NCBI RefSeq assembly: GCF_000003815.2
Contig: NC_049991.1
Location: forward strand, 7,535,703-7,599,702
Direction of reading: 5' to 3'
From: Branchiostoma floridae
Taxonomy: Eukaryota > Chordata > Leptocardii > Amphioxiformes > Branchiostomatidae
Length of the DNA stretch: 64,000 nucleotides
Part shown: positions 13,001 through 23,336 of the stretch, piece by piece
How the letters are laid out: every line of letters starts with the position of its first letter
How positions within the stretch are numbered: position 1 is the stretch's first letter
Translations under genes and position numbers: made by a program
The notes under the pieces: model-generated
What the model was told of the DNA's origin: nothing
Database searches by the model: none
Seen by the model: the letters and a program-made list of their open reading frames with translations, nothing else

Positions 13001-16000
13001 CGTAAAAGCTCCCTTCACATCCTCTTCGGTTGAATTGTCTTTTTCATATATGCCATGGCGCTATGCGCTGAAGGGGATTCACTTATATCATTCACATCTT
13101 TCTTGATGCGAAAGCTACTGATAAAAAGTAGAGATCATAACGTTATGTCCTTGTGTCAGGAAAAGGGTGTTCAAAAAGGGGAATTTTCACTGCAGTATCA
13201 AGCTAGGACAACAACTTGCTTACACCAATGCTTCAGCTAAGATGGCAATATTTTGTATGTCGCACTAGGTATTTTCTACTCTTTCTCCATCGTGGGCCCA
13301 GCCGTTGGTTACCTTCTAGCCAGTGTTTTCCTGAAGATACCTACGGACAACACATTTCCGTAAGAGTGTAGTTTCAACTTCTCTATATCTACTACCTACG
13401 TAACGCTAAATAGAATGGATCTTTATTTGCCATACACACCAACAAACGTATTTCAGTGATGATCTCTTCGTTTTACTGTACTAGGACAATTCAAGTTGTT
13501 GTTTTTTTCATTTATCATTGTACAAAAAATTTACAAAAATGTACATTAGTCGCACATTCGGTGACCAAAAATTGCAGTTTCTTCATACTTTTTACATCAG
13601 CACTCATATTGACCCGGAACACCCCCAGTGGATAGGGGCGTGGTGGATAGGATTCATCCTTACCGGTGTACTGGCCGTTGTGGCAGCCATCTTTATTCTG
13701 GGCTTACCGAGGAGACTATCGAGCAAAGTCGAAGGTACATCAAAGGAGGTCAAACTTCCTTGGTACATCTAACTGAGTTACTTTGCAGATCATTTCTTGG
13801 CCGAGCAACCACTTGGCGCAGGCAACCACCTGTTAAACCATGGTTTCTTGAAATTTATTTACAGAACAAATGGGGATTAGAAACTGTCAACATCTCTTGT
13901 AGATATATTTCCTGGGAACTGAGAGATATATCATGCAAACGTAATCATTTATTTGTCGGGAGCAACCAACTGGGCTCCAACCATTTTTACTCATAAGCTT
14001 GACTGGTTGCTCAGGACAAATTTGACTGTATCGTCCCTTTCTGTCGACTACATTATTTTCTAACTTGATCTGCCATACACATTCTAAGACAAATATAATG
14101 TGTCCCTTAATGTTAGGAATTTCATTAATGCCTCTCTGTATACTCTACAGACGCCATAATAACTGTCGAAACACCGCTGAAAGAAATACAACGAGATAAA
14201 CCAACGCTTGACAACAAAAATGGCGACGCCGACAAACTCCCATCAGACACCGCGTCTCCTGATCAACAAAATGGCGGCGGCCTGAGTCTTCTCCACGGCG
14301 TTGTTGAGAAATCTGCGCGAATCATGCAGAACCGAACGTTTGTGTTCCTGTCTATGGCCACCGTGACCGAGAAAGGCATTGCTGCTGGGATTGCCACCTT
14401 CATAGCAAAGTACATCGAGTCACAGTTTAGAACATCAGCCGGGGAGGCAGCCATGCTTATGGGTAAGAGCCCTAATCAATTCAATTGCCCGCTTCAAAAT
14501 AACCCCTTTTGAATTACCCTTACGTGTAGTTTGATGTTGTTTACCCCCTTAGATAATACATGTAACCATTATTGGCCTCCTTTATAGCATCCTGTTATGC
14601 CTAAGTCATCGAAATTTTGCAATCACGTGACCAAGTACTAGTATTGTCTGCCATCTTGGATGATTAAACTTGGAGATTCCCTGGTAAGTTTGAATTTGCA
14701 AGATTAATTGCATCTACAGTCATGTAGTTATAGCGCCATTGCACACAAGTAAAATGTATAGCCTGGCTGGTTTAACCAACCAAGATGGCGTCAAGTGCAA
14801 AAATAACAAAATTGATCGATCAATTCTATCACAGCTTTCATCAGAATACGCAAGCCAAACGAATGCAACGGCAAATATCAATAACGATCTTTCTTCTGTG
14901 CTTGTTTAGGTATCGTGAGCATTCCCGGCGCTACCATCGGAACTCTTTTAGGTGGATATCTTGTGAAGAGGTTTGAACTCCAAGTTCGCGGCATCGTGAA
15001 GATGTGCACAGTACTCACCTTGATGACGATCACCTTGATGACGATGGTTTCATTGCTGTTGTTTCTCATCACCTGTGAGGATGTATCCATGACTGGAGTC
15101 AATACAGCTTATCACAATAGGTTAGAATAAGAAAAAATGTGCCATGACATCAATATGACGTTGAATACTACTAAACAGCATAAAATGATAATAACACTAG
15201 GGAAAAAATATCATTCTTGTGCAACATAGAGTTTCTTACATTGCCGACCTGCTACCTTCGTCCTTTCTTGACGATACCTGCTACGGTGTTCGCTAGATGG
15301 CGTTTTTGCAAAAAAAAATGATTTCCCTAAAACGTGACTGGGTCGGTATCCCCATCGTCAGATCTAAGGCACTGTATAACATGTATTTTTTTCTTTCGTC
15401 AGTTCGCACGCACCTACATCTTTGATTGACGGGTGCAACGCACGATGTGGCTGTTCACGTGACCAGTACCAGCCGGTTTGCGGCGGTGACGAGTTGGTGT
15501 ACTTCTCGCCGTGTCTCGCGGGATGTCAGGGACTCGCCACTAACAACGGCTCTCAGGTCTGTTAGTTTCAATGTCACCTTCATGTGCATGTAATGGTCAG
15601 GTTCGCGCAAAAACCCTTTAGGTGAAGGCAACACCATGCATACGGAGCAATTACACTCTGTGTTATCTCTCCCGTGTTAATAGCCTGACTAAAATCGCGC
15701 CCATAGCGGTCGGCCCTTCAATTGCTGCCACCCTCGGGGAGGGGGTGATTAACCCCTGCAGCCAGCGAGAGATTGTGTAAACACAGGCTACCATGTTCCT
15801 TGAAAACGGAGGTATTGTTTTCCGTCTGTTTGTGTTCTTTGTTCTTATTTGAATATTGCACGGTGAGAGGATGTGAGGCGGAAGATATGGTGTAAACAGA
15901 GACTGGCAAAGGAGGTAAGCGTGGCCCGGATCCAAAGTTGGTCCCGCAGAATGGTAGGAAAAATGAAATGCATCGAAAGAAATAGTGAGAAATTCATGAT

Positions 16001-17259
16001 ATTGAATAAGAAATTAAGTCACAAAAGTTTGCTTTTTTTTTCTTTTCTATTACAATCACTTCAGGTTTACGACAACTGCACGTGCGTGGCTGGAGGGTTT
16101 GCTACATCAGGGATATGTGCCGTTAACTGTCCGCTGAAGCCGCTGTTTCTTGTCATCCTGTTCTTCATGAGTTTGGGGATGTTTATAACATACATTCCTT
16201 TACTGACGGCAACGTTGAGGTAAAGAGCCTATTTACTTTTAGTGTTAGCATTGGATGCCCTGTGTGCGGACACACATCTAAGATGCCATTGTCCGCTAAC
16301 AGATTCGGAGCGATGGACATTTGGGCATACAACATAATCAAGCTTGTGTGGAATCAAATCTAAGGTTCGAACCCGCTCGACAGACATTCCTATCAAAAAG
16401 AAAAAAGTAGAAACTTAAATCTCGTGTGTAACTATAATTACTTAATATATCTGTTGTTTTATTCATTTGTCTTTTTATTTTACAACAGAAATATTTCTAG
16501 TCTTTAATTCATGTGCTGTAGAGTGACTGTGGTAAATGTTGTCATTTCACTGTAGGGCGGTTACGGAAGAAGACGGGCCCTTCGCTACAGGACTGCAGGA
16601 CGCCATGATAAGAGGCTTAGGTAAGTAATCGTTTATAACGTGTAGTTACCTGAATGCCACAAGACAGTACTGAACTTGTCTTTCAGTTATCTTGCTTGTG
16701 GAAAGACTACAAAACGCATGGCTTGTTCAACCGAAGGAAAAAAATGAAGACGAAACAAATCTTTCACCACTCCTTTTAGCTTATGATATCTTTCCTTCTT
16801 TTCTTCGAGATCATCACTAATTTGACTTTTTTTTCTTCTACTCTTAAGATTGTTATGTAATCAGATCTTATATATGTTTTATATTTTACCTGAAGGAAAT
16901 GGTTGCCAGTAGGGTTACTAGATACTGTATTTTGTACCTTAATTATATGCTTGAATTTACTACATCCCCATAAACTAAGTTACAGAAGATCGGAATTAAT
17001 ACACGCTAAATTTTTCCAATTTATCCCAGGATACATTCCGTGCATCTTATTGGTCGGCGCCGTCATCGACCGCGCATGCGCCCTACAGGACAGCTCCTGC
17101 ACCAATGGGGGCTCGTGTTTGCTGTACGTCAACAGATATTTTGGACTCTATCTATTGGCCGTTTGCATGGCGTACAAGGTTGCGTCATGTCTATTTTACG
17201 CACTAGTACTTCTTTTTGATCGTGGCGAAGCACATGTTGAGTACAGCAACATCAAGTAA
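10079..17259 (+). CDS. SLCO: SLCO/OATP-type organic anion transporter, copy B, intact
   Basis: Plasma-membrane organic anion transporting polypeptide. Thirteen exons: 10079-10195, 10638-10704, 11028-11146, 11670-11839, 12782-12957, 13269-13359, 13601-13734, 14151-14462, 14910-15120, 15403-15556, 16065-16219, 16556-16620, 17030-17259. The joined frame is 2001 nt, 666 residues, with no stop and a typical family length. Helix 1 lies in exon 2 ([15 protein letters not shown]); exon 3 carries the T-T-L-E-R-R-F element typical of helix 2 entry; exon 7 has [10 protein letters not shown] (about residues 255-265); exon 8 starts with a polar cytoplasmic loop and then helix 7; exon 10 encodes the Kazal-like loop with paired cysteines and SPCLAGCQGL (about 475-517); exons 11-13 finish helices 10-12. 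Compared with copy A, exon 9 has an in-frame 15-bp tandem duplication (LMTITLMT). Donors after exons 5 and 9 are the weaker GTTAG type. The subfamily and substrate cannot be assigned. Confidence 0.93.
10883..10926 (-). repeat. Dispersed E-box/CRE/YY1-like module, SLCO-B intron 2
   Basis: Paralogous to 968-1014, same orientation and same intron. Here the E-box half reads CACGTGA (minus strand TCACGTGAC), so the E-box is intact while it is mutated in copy A. Confidence 0.5.
12521..12545. repeat. MITE end fragment, SLCO-B intron 4
   Basis: Carries the CAACATCTGCTTGGAGA end of the inverted-repeat element seen complete at 19086-19244. The paralogous intron of copy A has a diverged equivalent at 2161-2180, so the insertion probably predates the duplication. 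Confidence 0.4.
14621..14675 (+). repeat. Related E-box/YY1-like module, SLCO-B intron 8
   Basis: Paralogue of 3891-3938: TCACGTGACCAAGTA, then GCCATCTTGGATGATT. Confidence 0.45.
15680..15755 (-). repeat. Short dispersed repeat, SLCO-B intron 10
   Basis: Read on the minus strand it runs from GGGGTTAATCACCCCCTCCC to GCGCGATTTTAGTCAGGCTA. A close relative lies at 50265-50340 in intron 5 of the second monooxygenase. It is absent from the same intron of SLCO-A, so it inserted after duplication or was lost from A. Confidence 0.5.
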
Positions 17260-17365
17260 AGACAAAAAGAAATCTCGAATCTTCCTATTGCCGCAGAGAT
17301 AAATTTAAACAGGACAAAATTCCAACAGACGAATATCTCCCACACCGAAAAACGTCGAAATGTAA

Positions 17366-17371
17366 AATAAA
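17366..17371 (+). terminator. Poly(A) signal AATAAA, SLCO-B
   Basis: AATAAA lies 107 bases after the SLCO-B stop codon. The matching site in copy A reads AGTAAA. Confidence 0.5.
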
Positions 17372-17599
17372 AACACGAAATTCAAACGGACATGCAGCCA
17401 TACTTTCATTGGTCGAATCGCTAACCGACATGCTGCCATTGGTTGAACTGCTGGTTGTGATTGACAGTCAAGATTGGTCTGTACGTTAGGGTGGGGCCAA
17501 ACTGTCAAGAAGTATATGCAGTTTTAACAGCTATATAGTATTACGTTTGATATGTTGGCGATAGAAATATGTTCATGAAGTAAACAGAATTCAAACGAA

Positions 17600-17605
17600 T
17601 TTATT
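17600..17605 (-). terminator. Poly(A) signal AATAAA (minus strand), SLC35G-B
   Basis: TTTATT on the plus strand, 113 bases beyond the SLC35G-B stop. The matching site in copy A reads AATGAA. The two convergent transcripts of this unit would overlap only slightly or not at all. Confidence 0.45.
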
Positions 17606-17717
17606 GTTATATATTGCTTTTCAATTTCATCACATGTACATCTTGTGGTCAATACAGTTTTCATCACATCTTGTGGTCAACCATGTTTTTGTGACGAGCT
17701 TCTCGTAATTAGTAGTC

Positions 17718-20356
17718 TTATACAGATGTTTCCTTACAAATGTCATCAGTGCCCCCTATCAGTTTATCCTTGACTTGCACATTCCCTTCTCCATCTTTAT
17801 CTTCTTTCTTTCCCTTTCTCGCATTTTGTCTCCACGCGAGTCCAACAACAACGACTATGGTTAGAACAATAATGGCCGCTCCCAATAATTCTAACGTCTG
17901 CGGAGTGATATGAACGACGAAGTACTGTAAAACGTACCCAAGAACTGTGCTAAGGCCTAACATAAGGTACACTGTGGACGCCTTCTCTGTGTTGAGGCCG
18001 GTGTATAGACATCCTACTGAAAGCGTCCAAATAACACCTTGTCCTACAAGACTAAGCACAAGATCTGCCTCAAGGTTCCATTTCGGCGTTGACAAGAGAA
18101 ACATAAGGGGTAAGATGAACACAGTCCCCCAAGTCTCAACAAGCAGAAGAACTGTCAACTTAGCGTTATCTTTCATGCTTCTTCTGTTAATGACATCTAC
18201 TAACGCCAGCAACGACGGTCCTAGAATAGCGAGAAGATTTCCTACAACGTACGCAGCGAATGCGTCTGGTATAAGTTTTGTGAAACTTTCTTCATCTATC
18301 GCAGTGTTGTTTGTAACACCCGTAACATTGTAACCGGTTCCATTTTCAAACAACGAGAGGGAAGTACAGTTCGTTGTGCACGAATGTTCAGAGGACGAAT
18401 CGAGAGTTGCTTTTCCACCGAATACGACCATGATGACGCCGGCAATCTGGAAGACTATACCGATGACGTTCGGCCATCCCGGAGCCTCTCTCATGATCAG
18501 CCATGCCAGCGCCATACTGAATATCGGGGCTGCCGCTCCCTGGCCAATAGCAAAGCTGTTACCTGCACAGAAAACATCACAATTGACAGGTGAGAAAAAC
18601 ATAGAATGGCGCCGGGACCCAAAAAAAGCGTCAAAATGAATGGGATACTAGTCGGAAAATACATAGCACTTATTTCCATCTCCTACTTTGCTAAGTGCCT
18701 ATTTCCTACTTTGTCAATTACAATTAATTTGATTCTAATGTCTTGTTTTCAACTGAATTCATTGCTTTACTTTTCTTCTCTTATATTTGAAGACACTGGG
18801 GTTGAGTTGTCCAGCACATAGTGAGATATATAGTTGATGTGATGGCATGCAAGTGCCGACGTAGGGAGGGTCTAAATGCCTTTTCAGCGAGGCGCTGGGG
18901 GCTATTTTGATTAATTGTTAATCGCACACGGTGGCCAGCTCTACTTAACCTTAATCGTGAACATGTGGGTAAATTATTCCTGAGTTATAATTGTTACAAT
19001 AATTTTACGGTAGCATTTGTTAATGTAAAATTATGATAAAGCAGTATTGTGAAGTTATGCCGATCGCAACGTCGAGCGACAGATTTAATCTCCAAGCAGA
19101 TCTTGCGGTGGCATAAGATAGTATCATAAGGGAAGGAGTTTGGCCGGCGGCGGCGAATGAAAGCATCCACTGCCGGCCAAACTCCTTCCCAAGCTTATGA
19201 ATATGATACAATCTTATGCCATCGCAACATCTGCTTGGAGATTAGGTCAGATTGGCCAAAGGTCAAACCGGAGCGTCCGCTTAGTATGTCGTTGTTTGCA
19301 GACATGTTTTGCGAAGTACACCATGAGGTACAATTAAATAACGATCTCGCAACAAAAACCATCAAGCGTTGCCTAAATTTGACGTAAAGCGTTGCCAGGA
19401 TCCCCCAATGTAGAACCTCACTATATCATAATACCGCTTGACCGGGCTCAGTTACAGAAATAGACAAGATCAAAATACTAATAGGAAAAAAATGGGGTCA
19501 TGCTAGATGTTTGAACCACTCGGGGGTTGTTTGCCCCTGTCATGACCAAAGGGGTCCCCGTCCACCCTCTCCTGAATACGGCTCAAACAGAAATAGCATG
19601 ATTTATGATGGCACACGACGGCCCCCAAGAACACATTTGTAATGCATTTGACGCGAGATATTTCCAAAGACCGTCGCGCGCTGGGACTCCGTGACTTATT
19701 TTCCTGTTGTTGGAAATTGATGAAATGATTTTATAACATCTCGACTCACGACTGAAACAAAAAGCAGTTGTTGAGTTGACATACAAAAAAAAAAACGGTT
19801 GAACAGACACTGATCTTAGTTTAGCGCCTCCGACCCCCTCCCCGCCCTCTCTTTCTCTCCCCCCCCTCTCTCCCTCTTTCTCCCTCCCTCACTCTTTGCC
19901 CCCCCCCCTCTCCCTTCCCTTCCCTTCCGCTTTCTTTCCCCTCCCCTCTCTCTTTCTCTAAAACGTTACTCTACTCTATTACGTCGTTGGCGAATGTAAT
20001 ACACCCCTCAGAAACCAGAAGTCAAAAAAGTGTACCTTACCTGGCGGTATGAGCAGCACTGACACAACAACAGACGTTGTGCCCGCCACTCTCAATACAC
20101 CGTTGGACAACATCAGAACCGTCTGTTTCCAGTCGTTTCCTCGGAACGGAACCCTGAAGATCAACGCCAAGGGTAGGAAGAGCGCCAGGTTAGATAGCTC
20201 GTTCACTAGGACCAGCTGGAACCCCGGCACACCGACGTCTGCGGCCCGCCTACTCAACACGGGGCTCACGGTCAGGCCTATCGCCGCCACCAGCGAGAGT
20301 AGGAGGCCCTTTCCGTGGATTAAATGGTCGCAAACCTTTCTGCATGTGGTAACCAT
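17718..20356 (-). CDS. SLC35G: SLC35G-like EamA drug/metabolite transporter, copy B, intact
   Basis: Multi-pass membrane transporter of the drug/metabolite transporter superfamily with two EamA repeats (about ten helices). Two coding exons, 20356-20041 and 18562-17718, join in phase 1 through P-P-G-N-S-F to give 386 residues. Exon 1 encodes helices 1-3 (KGLLLSLVAAIGLTVSPVL, then the FQLVLVNEL helix). Exon 2 begins with the GQGAAAPIF helix and the WLIMREAPGWPNVIGIVFQI segment typical of EamA domain 1, followed by a loop with sequons NCT, NGT and NVT, then EamA domain 2 and a basic cytoplasmic tail. The start at 20356 sits in CACGATGG, a context shared with copy C; an upstream in-frame ATG at 20482 would add 42 unconserved residues. 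The exact SLC35 subgroup and substrate are uncertain. It converges on SLCO-B. Confidence 0.88.
19086..19244. mobile_element. 159-bp MITE in the SLC35G-B intron
   Basis: Nearly the whole element is an inverted repeat. The left arm starts TAATCTCCAAGCAGATCTTG and runs to AAACTCC..GGCCGGC style sequence; the right arm is its reverse complement ending CAACATCTGCTTGGAGATTA. Arms are about 60-70 bp around a short GGCGGCGAATG-like centre. It is non-autonomous. Fragments of its end occur at 2161-2180 and 12521-12545. Confidence 0.75.
19330..19420. repeat. End fragment related to the 31220-32463 element
   Basis: Holds TTTGACGTAAAGCGTTGCCA followed by GGATCCCCCAATGTAGAACC, matching the right end of the large element at 31220-32463 (AGCGTTGTCAGGACCCCCC then the terminal repeat). 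Only this end is recognisable here. Confidence 0.45.
19826..19961. repeat. 136-bp polypyrimidine tract
   Basis: Almost uninterrupted C/T on the plus strand (CTCTCCC and CCCTTCC units, with a C-run of about nine) in the intron of SLC35G-B, where it is polypurine on the sense strand. Such mirror-like tracts can form triplex DNA; no function is claimed. Confidence 0.7.
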
Positions 20357-20482
20357 CGTGGGGCGGTCAATATTTCCACACTGTCCGTTTACTTCTACAG
20401 TATATTCTTGTCGAGTCACCACATGCGTTACACCCGGCCGCACAGGTGATGTAATGTCGTAGTTTGACCTTTGACCGATCAC

Positions 20483-21840
20483 TGACCCCTACTTGACTTT
20501 CCCGAGTATGCAAATGTCCCTCATATAGTATGCAAAGTAGTCTCTTTTGATACTGCAGGCTCAGGGTGACTTCATGCGGAATTTCTATAAACTACAAACG
20601 GAGCCACAAGAGTTGGACTCAGATATTATTATTTTCTTAGGACAGAAGAGGGAGCCTTGTGAGAAGACAATGAGGAAAATATCGAAAAGCTACACAGTTC
20701 AAGGGACAGTGAACAAGTAGGGCATGGGTGCATAGAGATAACAAAAGATCCAGTGTCTCTGCTCAGTGGTCAATTTGGGGTCGTGTGGTGTAAACGGCAG
20801 GGTGTTTGGTCCATAACCAAGCGGTTTTGACCACTTTCCAAAGTTTACTTTTCTTTTTATTTTGGCCACATTTTTACAAATTCGCACGCTCTCATCAGAG
20901 GATGTCATCCAAATAATCCAATGTACTTTTTAGTACTTTGGTGAAAGTAAATACAGAAGAAGCCAGTTAATTGCACAACGGATAAACGTCCACTTCTGTT
21001 AATTGCATGAAATCCCAAAATCCCGCGAAGAAGCTAAATAACTGCACAAAATTCACTGGCAAATGGGGGTGTGCAATTAAGCGGCTTCTACAGTAATGCA
21101 CTGGCCTGCCTTTACTACTTGATATGGAGCAAATTACAGACGACACGACATACTGCTTTCTTTATTTTTCCACAACCCCTATAATGTTTTACAAAATATG
21201 ACCACAACATCCGTATCGTTTCATGGCTAGGAAAAAAATTATAGCCACGGGTGGGATTTCGCCCTCGTAAAAATGACTGCTGCCTGATAAAACACGAATA
21301 ATTCAAATAGTCATAAAAATGCACCAATTCAGTTCCCAGAATGATTGTTAGATGAAGCCAACTACCCAGGCCCTCTGACCGATCACGTCAGATCGCTACT
21401 GTCACTGATCTTGGAGGTTTAAATGCCTGTCTTCAAATCGGGTAACAAACGTTACCTTCACGAGTGACCGTCGCTACGGTTATATTAGTCATACATAAGA
21501 CTAGAAATGGCCGTTTTTAGTTTTTTGGCTTTCTGAAAAAAAAGAAAGGGTAATTGACTGTCATTTGTAGCCTTGCTTAACCGTTTGTACAAAAATAACT
21601 ATAGAAACGTTACCATTGTTCAATGCTTTCTACGTTATCTATATGACCTGGTGTAAAAAAAAGCTGCCCACTTTTTTTATGACGTCCCTAGGTACGTCCT
21701 CTTATATCTAAATGATGTAGCCAATACTGTAAATTATTTCAAAGAAAAAAGGTAAAGTATACTGTTGTAGCAAACGTTACTGGTAACCGAAAAATCGTTA
21801 TTTTGTACATTTCAATATGAGAACGTTAACGATGTGTTAC
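20483..21840. other. Intergenic, no gene seen
   Basis: No coding exon was recognised. It contains a minus-oriented copy of the GATGACATCC repeat at about 20881-20925 and a small MITE at 20952-21095. The remainder is AT-rich without clear structure. Confidence 0.5.
20952..21095. mobile_element. 144-bp MITE
   Basis: Terminal inverted repeats of about 23 bp: TACAGAAGAAGCCAGTTAAT at the left and its near reverse complement ending AATTAAGCGGCTTCTACAGTA at the right. The interior is AT-rich with no ORF. Confidence 0.6.
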
Positions 21841-21846
21841 GCATGG

Positions 21847-22190
21847 AGACTTTTGCCCGAGCGGACATGTTCATTCATGTGTGCAACAGACTGTGTTTTA
21901 TTTTCACCTGAAGCACTTTGGAGAAGGTAGGTAGTCATCATATGAGTGTAGAATTTTCCCAGAAGGAAACGTTACACAAGGAGACATCTGCCGGCTGCCG
22001 ATTCGGTTCAATGTCCGCTCGGGCAAAAGTCTCCTTGTGTAACCGTTGCTTGGGAAAATTCTACACTCTCATTATGACGTCTTACCTTACCAAAGTGCTT
22101 CAGGTGAAAATAAAACACACTAGCGCACTCTGTTGCACACATGAATGAACACGTCCTCTCGGGCAAACTTTGCCCGAGCGGACATGTTCT
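21847..22190. mobile_element. Long palindrome of a dispersed repeat family
   Basis: Left arm 21847-21986 and right arm 22034-22170 are inverted copies (GGAGACTTTTGCCCGAGCGG, then CACCTGAAGCACTTTGG, then GAATTTTCCCAGAAG). A second nested inversion of the GCCCGAGCGGACATGTT end lies in the centre, and a third at 22152-22190. Single-arm relatives occur at 30645-30960 and 46555-46830, so this is a head-to-head arrangement of a mobile family. Confidence 0.65.
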
Positions 22191-22340
22191 TTGAACCGAA
22201 TCGGCAGCCGGCAGATTGTCTACTGAGTACTGTGTCCTTAACTCGACAAGAGTGCAGCACTGAACCGTGGTACCCGCTTAGTGAAAGCATGCAGATTTCT
22301 TGCTTAGTGTAAACACACAAGAAGCTATAACATACATTGT

Positions 22341-22542
22341 CATAATTCCACCAGGTGTTATTATACCGCCACCTCAAAAAATGTTGTTATAGAGGCCTTC
22401 TCAAGATTGTCTTCAACACCTAAACATCTGAATTGTATGACATTTAAGATATTTAACATTCGGTGTTCAAGACAATCATGGGAAGACCTCTTTACTAACG
22501 TTTTTTTTAGGTGGCGGTATAATGACACCTGGTGGAATTATG
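22341..22542. mobile_element. 202-bp MITE with long inverted repeats
   Basis: Left end CATAATTCCACCAGGTGTTA with TATACCGCCACCT following; right end is the reverse complement, ending GGTGGAATTATG. Inner arms also pair (CTTCTCAAGATTGTCTTCAA with the GTTCAAGACAATCATGGGAAG side). Arms total about 85 bp. Confidence 0.7.
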
Positions 22543-22626
22543 ATAGTCGATGTTACATTTGAATGGATATAGATTTTCATGCTATCCCTAGTGTTTTTGA
22601 CCAATTATATTTCATAATGAAGACAA

Positions 22627-22718
22627 CTTTTATTTGACCAAACTTTAGTTTATTTAATTCACACGCTCGCGTTAGTTTAGGGGTTTCCAGAGGATGCCAT
22701 CCATATAATCAAATTAAC
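22627..22718 (-). repeat. GATGACATCC dispersed repeat
   Basis: Minus-strand copy of the family reading AGGTTAATTTGATTATATGG then ATGGCATCCTCTGG. Relatives: 20881-20925, both ends of 27909-28784, 31053-31085, 48139-48230 and 62321-62390. Confidence 0.5.
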
Positions 22719-23336
22719 CTCTCTCAACCGCCTACACGGAGATTTTTGTCAAACTTGAGATGTCACGGTTCTATCTAATCACTTCACTTTGTCTCTTTAC
22801 TTGGACGTCACTTAGCGAATTTGTAATTACTAGGTTTTTGTTGTCATAACTTGCCAGCTTGTGTGCGAAGGTAGAATTAAACGATTATTGACGACTGGGT
22901 TAACCCGGGCTTTTGTGCCCAACAATCATTCTTCATGACAGCATATATAAGGCCCTATATTTTCCACGGTGACGCCTAATTTCACGATTGGCTTACGCGG
23001 TATGTAAATTTAACATATAAAAGTATGAGTTAATGCCAAGTCACCGAGATTGTTTTGAAACAATATTTGTAATAAGTTTGAACTATTTTGAGTAAAGGAA
23101 TATTTCAGTCACTTAAGTTCGAAATTGTTCAAACATTTCAAAATGAAAGTTTAAACATGTTTGAACCTTTTTATATTTGTTGGAACATTTGGGAAAGTAA
23201 TGATATCATTATCTCTTTATTTAGAACAATTTTAAAACATCTATGTGTTTTTCTTATTGTTCCAACATGTTCCAACATTTTGTGTCATTTTTTCCCTCCA
23301 TAAAAACTTTTATTGACCCCATGAACAAAGCTGCTA
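22719..23336. other. Intergenic AT-rich DNA with recurring GTTCAAAC motifs
   Basis: From about 23075 the sequence is peppered with GTTCAAAC, GTTGGAAC and TGTTTGAAC variants. Similar motif-rich DNA resumes at 26250-26470 on the other side of the inserted element, suggesting one older repeat was split. No gene was seen. Confidence 0.45.

Noticed and set aside
20357-20482. Upstream in-frame ATG extending SLC35G-B by 42 residues
   Set aside because: The extension is polar, has no counterpart in copy C, and the ATG at 20356 has the context shared by both genes.
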